Positions 25,496 through 32,562 of a stretch of DNA of 64,000 nucleotides are shown here, piece after piece; position 1 is the first letter of the stretch; every line of letters begins with the position of its first letter. Source of the DNA: UQRS01 sp050946935. Its GTDB lineage: Bacteria; Bacillota; Clostridia; Oscillospirales; Acutalibacteraceae. The translations under genes were made by a program, and so were the position numbers. The notes under the pieces were generated by a model. That model worked only from the letters and a program-made list of their open reading frames with translations. It ran no database searches and was not told the origin of the DNA. The DNA lies in NCBI GenBank assembly GCA_050946935.1, contig JBMNVR010000007.1:1-64000 (forward strand), given 5' to 3'.

Positions 25496-26401
25496 ATGAA
25501 ACACTTGTTAAAAATGCTTGACCTCTCGTCCGAGGAAATTATGGAAATCTTAAATCTTGCCGATCAGCTCAAATATGAACGTAAGCACGGCATTCCCCAT
25601 CCCCACCTTGCCGGCAAGAGTCTCGGCATGATTTTTCAGAAATCATCCACCCGCACCCGCGTCTCGTTTGAAACCGGCATGTACCAGCTCGGCGGACAGG
25701 CGCTCTTTCTCTCCGCGAACGATTTGCAGATCGGGCGGGGCGAGCCGGTCGAGGACACCGCACGGGTGCTTTCCCGCTACCTCGACGGCATCATGATCCG
25801 CACTTTCGAGCAGCAGGAGGTCGAGACGCTGGCCGAATACGGCAGCATCCCGGTCATCAACGGGCTGACCGATTTCTGCCACCCCTGTCAGATTCTGGCT
25901 GACCTGATGACCATTCGCGAGCGCAAGGGTCGGTTCGAGGGCCTCAAGATGTGCTTTATCGGGGACGGCAACAACATGATGAATTCCCTGATCGTCGGCG
26001 GTCTGAAGGTTGGGATGCAGGTTTCGGTCGCCTGCCCGAAGGGCTACGATCCAGCTGCCGAGGTTCTTGAGTTCGCGACCGGCTACGGCGACAGCTTCCA
26101 CCTCTTCCGCACACCGGAGGAGGCGGCTGCCGGCGCCGACGTCATGATCACCGACGTCTGGGCTTCCATGGGACAGGAGAGCGAGCGCGAACAGCGCGCC
26201 GCAGCCTTCGCCGGATACCAGATCAACGACGCCCTGATGCAAAAGGCGGCCGCTGACGCGATGGTGCTCCACTGCCTCCCCGCCCACCGGGGTGAGGAAA
26301 TCACGGCCGAAATCTTTGAAGCTCACGCCGATGAAATTTTCGAGGAAGCTGAAAACCGCCTCCATGCGCAGAAAGCCGTCATGGTCAAGGTCATGTCGTA
26401 A
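25496..26401 (+). CDS. argF: ornithine carbamoyltransferase
   Basis: A 301-residue transcarbamylase that makes citrulline from ornithine and carbamoyl phosphate. The carbamoyl-phosphate loop is SSTRTRVSFETG (about 47-58); FCHPCQILADL and the ornithine-binding HCLPAHRGEE with its catalytic cysteine are intact. The start at 25496 follows GGAGG at 25483-25487. It is the last gene of the operon; terminator-like hairpins follow from 26467. The length is normal and there is no sign of a catabolic (arcB) neighbourhood. Confidence 0.95.
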   Translation: MKHLLKMLDLSSEEIMEILNLADQLKYERKHGIPHPHLAGKSLGMIFQKSSTRTRVSFETGMYQLGGQALFLSANDLQIGRGEPVEDTARVLSRYLDGIMIRTFEQQEVETLAEYGSIPVINGLTDFCHPCQILADLMTIRERKGRFEGLKMCFIGDGNNMMNSLIVGGLKVGMQVSVACPKGYDPAAEVLEFATGYGDSFHLFRTPEEAAAGADVMITDVWASMGQESEREQRAAAFAGYQINDALMQKAAADAMVLHCLPAHRGEEITAEIFEAHADEIFEEAENRLHAQKAVMVKVMS

Positions 26402-26466
26402 ACGGATTTTCCCTTAACAACATCGTCCAGGCGCCGTATGTGTGCGGCAAAGCACAAGAAATTCAA

Positions 26467-26490
26467 AACCTCCGGCTTAACCGGAGGTTT
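26467..26490 (+). terminator. terminator-like hairpin after argF
   Basis: AACCTCCGG (26467-26475) pairs perfectly with CCGGAGGTT (26481-26489) around CTTAA. The T-run is short, so a second stem just downstream may help. Confidence 0.65.
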
Positions 26491-26706
26491 GATTAAGCCC
26501 TAAAAGGGCATTTTACAGACGATTGCCCCTAAAGGGAACCCCGAATGGTTTGCCGACCGCATTCCAATCACGGGGTGCCCCTTAAGGGGCATTTTCTATG
26601 CCTGTTTGTTCTCGCGACCCGTAAACAGGTCACATATTCCTTTATGCTCATTTGGTCAGCTAACAAGAATGAAGCCCGTCTGCTCAAAGCAAGCAGACGG
26701 GCTTTT
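26491..26706 (+). repeat. cluster of hairpins with GCCC-TTAA-GGGC palindromes, no gene
   Basis: This non-coding stretch packs several inverted repeats: GCCC TAAAA GGGC followed by ATTTT; ACCCCG paired with CGGGGT around 30 bases; the perfect palindrome GCCCCTTAAGGGGC (26577-26590), again followed by ATTTT; CCTGTTT paired with AAACAGG; and AAGCCCGTCTGCT paired with AGCAGACGGGCTT, ending in TTCATC near 26706. The last is a good terminator on the plus strand. The rest could be a dispersed palindromic repeat, a MITE-like end or a structured RNA. I recognise no family. Confidence 0.5.
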
Positions 26707-26833
26707 CATCATAATGGGTTACCGTTATTGACACAGTTTCTGATAACTCCCTTGTACGCCGCATACCGACAAGCCGATACATTGCCAGCAATCGTTATCC
26801 CTTACCCAAATTTGCACATCGTCGTTATAGCGC

Positions 26834-26869
26834 AGAATTGCAGCAAAATCAATATTTTTGCTGCAATTT
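26834..26869. terminator. hairpin between the arg operon and a convergent gene
   Basis: AATTGCAGCAAAA (26834-26846) pairs with TTTTGCTGCAATT (26854-26866). It lies about 95 bp beyond the stop of the minus-strand gene that ends at 26962 and may close that transcript. Nothing else is evident from 26707 to 26961. Confidence 0.45.
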
Positions 26870-26961
26870 TCCTGGTCCTGCACATTTCCGGTTTTGTGGC
26901 GGACACGCAAAAATCCTCCGCCTTTTCGAGCGCGAAGAAGATTCGCCCTCCCGCCCGGCAC

Positions 26962-27582
26962 CTATTCCGCTTTATACGCGACCAACAGGCGGGAGACCAG
27001 CGCCCGCGACTGCTCAGCGTACGCGGCGGCCTCTTCGTCTCCCTCCAGCGCGGTATCGTCATATCCCCGCACACAAAGGTACCAGGCCGCCGGCATCACA
27101 TTGCCAAAGCGGCTTTGAACTGCCGCATCCATCGCCGTTCCATTTAAAGAGAGCGCCCTGCCCATCTTTGCGTCAAACCCCTCCGCCGTGCCGAACAGCC
27201 CCATAGCGTCCAGGTTGGAAAAGGAGACCTCATCCAGAATGAAAAGCACCGTTTCCGGCATCATGAGGCGGGCCTGCAGCTTGCCGAGCTGATTGATCCG
27301 CACGCTGTCGTTGCTGCCGTAGGTACAGTTGATAACCTCCACCGTGACGACGCCGTCGCCGTTAAGGTCTTCACCAAACTGCGCCAGTTCCCCGGCCAAA
27401 AGGTCGGCTGTCGGCTCTTCCACAACGGTCGCCATATTCAGCACAACGGCGTAATCATACCTCTCCTTTGCCGCACACTGAGAGAAGAGCACCGCCAAAA
27501 TTGCGATAACTACAACCGCGACAACGGTGTGCACCTTGTAATAATACCAGAAATTGCTGAGCTTTTGGCGGATTTTCTGCAT
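26962..27582 (-). CDS. membrane-anchored protein of unknown function
   Basis: A 206-residue protein with a short basic N-terminus (MQKIRQKLSNFWYYYKVH), one transmembrane helix (TVVAVVVIAILAVLFSQC, about 19-36) and a soluble extracellular domain of about 165 residues. The domain has alternating hydrophobic strands and an Asp-rich LNGDGVVTVEV segment. I recognise no family; similar single-pass proteins with a YYYK-type N-terminus occur in clostridial genomes without assigned function. GAAGGA precedes the ATG at 27582. It is on the same strand as lysS-greA but lies downstream of them by 150 bp. Confidence 0.7.
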   Translation of the reverse strand: MQKIRQKLSNFWYYYKVHTVVAVVVIAILAVLFSQCAAKERYDYAVVLNMATVVEEPTADLLAGELAQFGEDLNGDGVVTVEVINCTYGSNDSVRINQLGKLQARLMMPETVLFILDEVSFSNLDAMGLFGTAEGFDAKMGRALSLNGTAMDAAVQSRFGNVMPAAWYLCVRGYDDTALEGDEEAAAYAEQSRALVSRLLVAYKAE

Positions 27583-27732
27583 GGTTCAGTGTCCTTCATT
27601 CTATCGGCTTCATAGTAGAAAATGGCGTCAGATTTTTTACCGTCCGCAAGCAGCTTTGACAGGCCTTTCACGGAGCGAAACAAGGCGCGGCACGGTAACG
27701 CTTCTTATATGGACAAACCGGAAAGAGATTGC

Positions 27733-29253
27733 TCAGGCGAGGGGTTTCATCGTCGGAAAGAAAATAACATCCCGGATGCTGTCGGCGCCGGTGAGCAGCA
27801 TCACACAACGGTCGATGCCAATGCCGAGGCCACCGGTCGGAGGCATACCATACTCCAGCGCGGTCAGGAAGTCTTCATCCATCATGCCGGCCTCATCATC
27901 TCCGTTGGCTCTGGCTTCCACCTCTTTCTGAAAGCGCTGACGCTGGTCAATCGGATCGTTCAGTTCGCTGAAGGCGTTCCCCATCTCACTGCGGCAGATG
28001 AAAAGCTCAAACCGCTCGGTCAGGCGGGGATCGCTCGGGCTGCGCTTGGCCAGCGGCGAGACATCCACCGGATGCATGGTAATAAAGGTCGGTTGGATCA
28101 GCCGGCTCTCCACCTTCTGATCGAAGGTCTCATACAACGCACGGCCCCAAGTCGGCTCCACCTCGTCCATATCCACGCCGGCGGCCCGGGCGGCCGCCAC
28201 CGCGTCCGCGTCCCCGTCAATGGCCATAAAGTCCACGCCGGTATACTGCTTGACCGCCTCCGCCATGGTTAAACGGGGCCAGCCGGGGGCGAGGTTGATA
28301 TCCTCCCCCTGCCAGGAGACAGCGTAGGTGCCCAAAATTTCCTTCGCGGCGCCCGACAGCAGCGCCTCAAACAGATCCATCATATCGTTGAAGTCGGCGT
28401 ACGCCTCATACAGCTCCACTGTGGTAAATTCCGGATTGTGCTTGGGATCCATCCCCTCGTTCCGGAAGATGCGCCCCACTTCGTACACACGCTCCAGCCC
28501 GCCGACAATCAGCCGTTTCAAAGGCAACTCCGTAGCGATACGCATATACATATCAATATCCAGCGTGTTGTGGTGGGTGATAAAAGGCCGAGCGGTCGCA
28601 CCGCCCGAAATGGTGTTGAGAACCGGCGTTTCAACCTCCATATATCCGCGTCCGTCCAGAAAAGCGCGCAGATATTTGATAAAGGCGCTGCGGATTTCAA
28701 AATTGCGGCGAACCTCCGGATTCACGATCAGATCCAGATACCGCTGGCGATAGCGGGTCTCCCGGTCGGTAAGACCGTGGAATTTTTCCGGCAGAGGGCG
28801 CAGGGATTTAGAAAGCTGTTTTACCTCTTTGCAATGGATGGAGATTTCTCCCCGCCGGGTGCGAAAAACAAAGCCCTTCACCCCGACAATATCGCCGATA
28901 TCCCATTTTTTCAGGTCGTTGTAAGCCTCTTCCCCGATCTCGTCAATCTTGAGATAGAGCTGGATGCGACCGCTTTTGTCCCGCAGATCCATAAAACTGG
29001 CCTTACCCATGTCGCGCCAGCTCATCAGTCGGCCGGCCACGCTGACATCCTTGTTTTCCAGTTCGTCAAAGCCCTCCACAATCTCGGCGGCGTGATGGGT
29101 TGCGTCAAATTTGGTCACCTGAAAAGGATCCTTGCCCTCCGCCTGCAAAGCAGACAACTTATCCCTCCGGATTTTGAGCAGTTCGCTCATCTCCTCTGCT
29201 GAAAGCCCGGTCGCTTCCTCCGGGGTTTGTATGTTCTTTTTCTCCTCCGACAT
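27733..29253 (-). CDS. lysS: lysyl-tRNA synthetase (class II)
   Basis: A 506-residue enzyme charging tRNA-Lys. An OB-fold anticodon-binding domain (about 65-180, with VAGRLMSWRDMGKASFMDL) precedes a class II catalytic core with motif 2 FRNEGMDPKHNPEFT and motif 3 GLGIGIDRCVMLL near the C-terminus. The start at 29253 has AAAGGGA upstream; the usual N-terminal charged extension (MSEEKKN) is present. It follows greA by 80 bp and shares its promoter, a common Firmicutes pairing. Confidence 0.95.
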   Translation of the reverse strand: MSEEKKNIQTPEEATGLSAEEMSELLKIRRDKLSALQAEGKDPFQVTKFDATHHAAEIVEGFDELENKDVSVAGRLMSWRDMGKASFMDLRDKSGRIQLYLKIDEIGEEAYNDLKKWDIGDIVGVKGFVFRTRRGEISIHCKEVKQLSKSLRPLPEKFHGLTDRETRYRQRYLDLIVNPEVRRNFEIRSAFIKYLRAFLDGRGYMEVETPVLNTISGGATARPFITHHNTLDIDMYMRIATELPLKRLIVGGLERVYEVGRIFRNEGMDPKHNPEFTTVELYEAYADFNDMMDLFEALLSGAAKEILGTYAVSWQGEDINLAPGWPRLTMAEAVKQYTGVDFMAIDGDADAVAAARAAGVDMDEVEPTWGRALYETFDQKVESRLIQPTFITMHPVDVSPLAKRSPSDPRLTERFELFICRSEMGNAFSELNDPIDQRQRFQKEVEARANGDDEAGMMDEDFLTALEYGMPPTGGLGIGIDRCVMLLTGADSIRDVIFFPTMKPLA

Positions 29254-29333
29254 TTGACCATCCCTTTCCTGAATCTTAATCCGCTGTGCCAATACGTACA
29301 AAGCGGACAGGAAACTCCTGCCCGCCGAGTGGT

Positions 29334-29807
29334 TTATCGCATAATCTCCAAAACCTTGAACTTCAGCTCGCCCTGCGGCGTCTCCGCCACGACCTTGGCG
29401 CCTTTCCGGCTGCCGAGCAGCGCCTGACCCACCGGAGATTCATCCGAAATTTTGCCGTTTACAGGGTCGGACTCGGCGGAGCCGACGACCTGATACACGA
29501 CCTCCTCCTTGAACTCCACATCCAGGACGCGAACAGTGGATCCGATCTCAACCGTATTGCCGTCGCTGATGGATTCATCCACCATTTTTGCATTTTTCAG
29601 CATGGCCTCCAGATCGGCGATGCGCGCCTCCACCTTGGCCTGTTCGTTCTTGGCTTCGTCATACTCGCTGTTCTCCGACAAGTCGCCGAATGACCGCGCA
29701 ATCTTAATTTTTTCCGCAATTTCCTTGCGTTTATGGGTACGGAGTTCTTCCAGCTCATCCTCAATTTTTTTAAGGCCGGCCTCCGTCAAAACGATTTGCT
29801 TTGCCAT
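29334..29807 (-). CDS. greA: transcription elongation factor GreA
   Basis: A 157-residue factor that rescues backtracked RNA polymerase by stimulating transcript cleavage. The N-terminal antiparallel coiled coil (about 1-75) carries the acidic tip in ARSFGDLSENSEYDEAKNEQ, with D and E at the catalytic Mg site. The C-terminal FKBP-like domain includes SPVGQALLGSRKGAKV. Length and motifs are typical. It is transcribed with lysS from a consensus promoter at 29872-29900. Confidence 0.95.
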   Translation of the reverse strand: MAKQIVLTEAGLKKIEDELEELRTHKRKEIAEKIKIARSFGDLSENSEYDEAKNEQAKVEARIADLEAMLKNAKMVDESISDGNTVEIGSTVRVLDVEFKEEVVYQVVGSAESDPVNGKISDESPVGQALLGSRKGAKVVAETPQGELKFKVLEIMR

Positions 29808-29871
29808 TTTTTCATTTACACCCTTTCACAGGATACTGTACGGGAGGATTCTCCGCCCGCATAATAAATAC

Positions 29872-29900
29872 ATTATATGCAATCCGCCCGACTATGTCAA
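29872..29900 (-). promoter_or_regulatory. greA-lysS promoter
   Basis: Perfect TTGACA (29895-29900) and TATAAT (29872-29877) with a 17-base spacer on the minus strand. The -35 box overlaps the last codons of the upstream gene. Confidence 0.8.
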
Positions 29901-30689
29901 GCAAGAAATTGTGAAAACCAAGCCGCTGACCGAACTTTTCCCGCCTCCTTTACAAAGGACGGGACATATCTTCCCAACAGGCAGCCGTAATTCGCATTTT
30001 TCGTGCAAGGCCGCAAGCATTTCAAGGGGAGAAATGCCCTGCGGAACCAGGTCGCGTACCTCCGGCGAAAGCGACAGACATCCATCCTCCAGATAATACC
30101 CGCCGTCCTCTTTCCTGCCGAGCAGCACGGCGCGATCCGGCAGCCGCACCCCGCCGACCCCATGCGGTGCAAGAACGGCCACTGCGCTTTGCAGCGATCG
30201 TTCGCTTTCACCGAGAATTGGGGAAACGCCATAGAGCAGCTCCGCCCGGCGGATAAAATCCAAATATTTCGCGCTGTTTTGGGTTGAAATAATCAGTTGC
30301 GGCGTCAGCGGCAAAAGCCGCTCGGCCGTATTCTGCAAAACCCCGTCCCGGTCAATCAACACGGCCGGACCGACAGGGCGCGGCTGATCACGCAAAACTC
30401 TGCAAAACATCCGGGTCAGTATCTGCGCGCAAAAGGCCGACGAATCATATCTTCGTATTCCCACATCCGGCGGAGGCGTAAGGTCCGTCGGAAAAATCAA
30501 ATGGTGCTTCTCCCGCCCGAGCACACGGCAGAGCTGTTTCCAATCGGGTCGGCCGGCCGGACAATAATGATGAATAAGATAATACCAGCCCTCCCCCGCC
30601 GGGCGCCGCTGCGTTACACAACTTTGAAAGCGGCGGCGCCAAAGTGCGCCCGGCCGCCGCGTGCAATCCAGAGTCAAAACTGCAAACAT
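29892..30689 (-). CDS. hypothetical protein, unknown function
   Basis: A 265-residue protein with no family I can recognise. It is basic at the N-terminus (LDCTRRPGALWRRRF), has a central LIDRDGVLQNTAERLLPLTPQ stretch with regularly spaced hydrophobics, and ends in a low-charge tail. No signal peptide or membrane helix is clear. Codon usage resembles its GC-rich neighbours and AAAGGCGGTG precedes the ATG, so it is likely a real gene. Its 3' end overlaps the greA promoter, suggesting a stable arrangement. LIDRDG is superficially like HAD motif I, but no other HAD motif is seen. Confidence 0.65.
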   Translation of the reverse strand: MFAVLTLDCTRRPGALWRRRFQSCVTQRRPAGEGWYYLIHHYCPAGRPDWKQLCRVLGREKHHLIFPTDLTPPPDVGIRRYDSSAFCAQILTRMFCRVLRDQPRPVGPAVLIDRDGVLQNTAERLLPLTPQLIISTQNSAKYLDFIRRAELLYGVSPILGESERSLQSAVAVLAPHGVGGVRLPDRAVLLGRKEDGGYYLEDGCLSLSPEVRDLVPQGISPLEMLAALHEKCELRLPVGKICPVLCKGGGKSSVSGLVFTISCLT

Positions 30690-30911
30690 TCTTGTTCACC
30701 GCCTTTTTATAGGCTATGCAAATATGCATCCGGATAACACAGGTAAAAAATCGAAATAGTCAATAACATTTATGCAAATACCCGCCACAGGAGGTTTTGC
30801 GTATTCAGCCATGGTTGGACCGATATTTTTTACCGACGCCCCCCGGACGCCGCGCCAATTCGGGGGTGAACAGGCCAAAATCTTCCATGATTTTACGAAA
30901 ACGCGGTATAA

Positions 30912-30945
30912 AAAAAGAAGCCTCAATCAGGGCTTCTTTTTTTAG
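30912..30945. terminator. bidirectional terminator
   Basis: AAAAAGAAGCC pairs with GGCTTCTTTTT around TCAATCAG. It ends the minus-strand small membrane protein gene whose stop is at 30951. The stretch 30690-30911 shows no gene. Confidence 0.8.
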
Positions 30946-30950
30946 AGAAA

Positions 30951-31232
30951 TCACTTGTCAGAAAGATTGTCGTCAGAAGACTCCGTATTCTCTGTACCGG
31001 CGCCGACATCATTGCCGATATCCTCAACCGAATCCTCAGGATCATGGAAGCCCTCCTGCGTAACAGAGGCGTCATCCGATGGCTTTTTCTTTGTGAATTT
31101 GGGCAGCAGTAAACATACAATCACCGCCAAAACCGCAACCACCGCGACAACCACAAAAATCATTTTGAAGCTGTCCCCGGTACGCGGAAAGACAAACGCC
31201 GATGCAAGATCCAATTGATTTATAATCTCCAT
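30951..31232 (-). CDS. short membrane protein with sorting-like FPRTGD motif
   Basis: A 93-residue protein: a 15-residue N-terminus (MEIINQLDLASAFV), then FPRTGD, a strong transmembrane helix (MIFVVVAVVAVLAVIVCLLL), a basic PKFTKKK stop and an acidic tail of about 40 residues. FPRTGD plus helix plus basic cluster copies a sortase signal, and the cohesin protein next door ends in NPKTGD. However, the motif is near the N-terminus, there is no signal peptide, and a long cytoplasmic tail follows. The start at 31232 has AGGATA 8 bases upstream; an ATG at 31268 is possible but has no ribosome site. Function unknown. Confidence 0.6.
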   Translation of the reverse strand: MEIINQLDLASAFVFPRTGDSFKMIFVVVAVVAVLAVIVCLLLPKFTKKKPSDDASVTQEGFHDPEDSVEDIGNDVGAGTENTESSDDNLSDK

Positions 31233-31315
31233 ATCTTTTATCCTATCCTTTACAATCGTTTTTTTCATTATAGCACACAGAATCGGTCTGTCAACCGAAA
31301 AACGAAAGGAAAACA

Positions 31316-31352
31316 GGAAAAACCCCTCCGCTCAACCGAGCGGAGGGGTTTG
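31316..31352 (-). terminator. terminator of the cohesin gene
   Basis: AACCCCTCCGCTC pairs perfectly with GAGCGGAGGGGTT around a 4-base loop, followed on the minus strand by TTTTTCC. It lies about 35 bp beyond the stop at 31387. Confidence 0.85.
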
Positions 31353-31386
31353 TTGTTCAAGCTATAAGCGATTTTTTAAAATCAGC

Positions 31387-32202
31387 TTATCTCTTCTTCA
31401 TGGTTACGAAAGCAGCACCAGCCGCAACAACCATCAGAGCGCCAACTGCCAGCACGCCAGCATCGCCGGTCTTCGGGTTGGTGGTCGAAGCAGTAGAAGC
31501 CTTCGAAGCAACAGAAGCGGCAGAAGCAGTGGAAGCGGTGGAAGCAGTAGAAGCAGTGGAAATAGTGGAATCGGTCGAAGGAGTAGACTCATCCGGAGTG
31601 GAAGGAGTAGACTCATCCGGAGTGGAAGGAACAGACTCTTCCGTCTTCTCAGCCTTGGCCAGGACAACCTCGCCAGCGGTGATCTGATCGCCGAACTTGT
31701 TCTTCGCGGTGTCGCAAGCATCAACAACGGTCACAGTGGCCTTAACCTCAGTGCCCTCAGCGATGTCAGCAGCAGCCTTGAAAACCAGAGTGCCAAGAGT
31801 GATATCGCCAGTCAGAGCGATAGCAGCCTCGCCATCCAGCATGAACTTCGCGCTGTCAGTAGCGCCAGCCGGAGAAAGCGCGCCGGTGCAGTTGAAAGCA
31901 ACATCCTTCATCTCACCGCTCAGAACATCTTCAACCTGGTACTTGAGCTCGGTGGCGGCGCCAACAAATGCCAGCTGCGCATCGTCGAACTTAACATTCA
32001 ACTCAATACCGGCCATACCCTGAGCGCCGGTAACCTTATCCGCATTCTTCAGAACGATCGGAACAAGGATTCTGCCGTCCTTGGCAAAGCTCTCGGCTAC
32101 GACTGTAGTGACTTCGATCGAAGCACCGTCCGCTGCGGAAGCGACAACACACATGGAAATCGCCATGCAGAGGGCAACAATTGTTGCAAGAATCTTTTTC
32201 AT
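31387..32202 (-). CDS. cell-surface anchored single-cohesin protein (minimal scaffoldin)
   Basis: A 271-residue exported protein. It has a signal peptide (MKKILATIVALCMAISMCVV, cleaved near ASA), then about 145 residues with cohesin-like pattern: V-P-I-V-L-K-N-A strand, GIELNVKFDDAQLAFVGAAT (the cohesin F-x-F/Y-D-x-x-x-L hallmark), ITLGTLVFKAAADIAEGTEV and a closing ITAGEVVLA. A Ser/Thr/Pro/Ala linker with short repeats follows, then NPKTGD, a hydrophobic helix and KKR, i.e. a wall-sorting tail. It could bind one dockerin enzyme and hold it at the surface; three dockerin proteins lie in this window. No sortase gene is visible here. The related type could also be a cohesin-fold adhesin. Confidence 0.7.
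   Translation of the reverse strand: MKKILATIVALCMAISMCVVASAADGASIEVTTVVAESFAKDGRILVPIVLKNADKVTGAQGMAGIELNVKFDDAQLAFVGAATELKYQVEDVLSGEMKDVAFNCTGALSPAGATDSAKFMLDGEAAIALTGDITLGTLVFKAAADIAEGTEVKATVTVVDACDTAKNKFGDQITAGEVVLAKAEKTEESVPSTPDESTPSTPDESTPSTDSTISTASTASTASTASAASVASKASTASTTNPKTGDAGVLAVGALMVVAAGAAFVTMKKR
31580..31627. repeat. tandem 24-bp repeat in the cohesin linker
   Basis: Two exact copies of a 24-base unit (31580-31603 and 31604-31627) encode repeated STPDESTP segments. A run of shorter 9-base-like units for STA/SAA/SVA follows toward 31490. Such repeats change length easily and set the reach of the surface-anchored domain. Confidence 0.75.
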
Positions 32203-32263
32203 TTTGAAATTTCCCCTTTTTAAAATTTTTATGTAGCTTTCAGTTCCGCTACAATCTACTGCA

Positions 32264-32291
32264 ATTATAGCAGATATGCCACCAATGTCAA
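32264..32291 (-). promoter_or_regulatory. promoter of the cohesin gene
   Basis: Consensus TTGACA (32286-32291) and TATAAT (32264-32269), 16-base spacer, about 60 bp before the start codon. The match suggests constitutive, strong expression. The remaining gap up to 32562 is AT-rich then mixed, with no gene I can support. Confidence 0.75.
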
Positions 32292-32562
32292 TATCTTTTT
32301 AAAAAATTTTTATAAAATTAATAGAATTTCCAACCCGACTTCTCTGTACAGTGCAGCCCCAAAAACAGTCGCAGCGGCCGTCTTTCCTGGCTTTCCCCCA
32401 AACAAATTCATTTTTTGAAGAGCCATACTGTTCCAGCATTTGGACACCCTCCTCCCCGACTGTCCGGACAGATTTTTGCAACTTATCAAAAATCTACCTT
32501 TTTACGTCCTGCCTTGCTTAAAATGCAACATAAAGCAGGCGTTCCACCGTCCGGATAAAATT

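Noticed and set aside
26545..27147. 200-codon plus-strand frame after argF
   Set aside because: It passes through several hairpins and then lies opposite a convincing minus-strand gene; no ribosome site.
29892..30689. HAD-like phosphatase from LIDRDG
   Set aside because: Only one motif resembles HAD motif I; motifs II to IV are missing and the context gives no support.
31484..31640. Short regularly spaced repeats considered as a CRISPR array
   Set aside because: Units are 9 or 24 bases without spacers and encode the Ser/Thr linker of the cohesin protein in frame.
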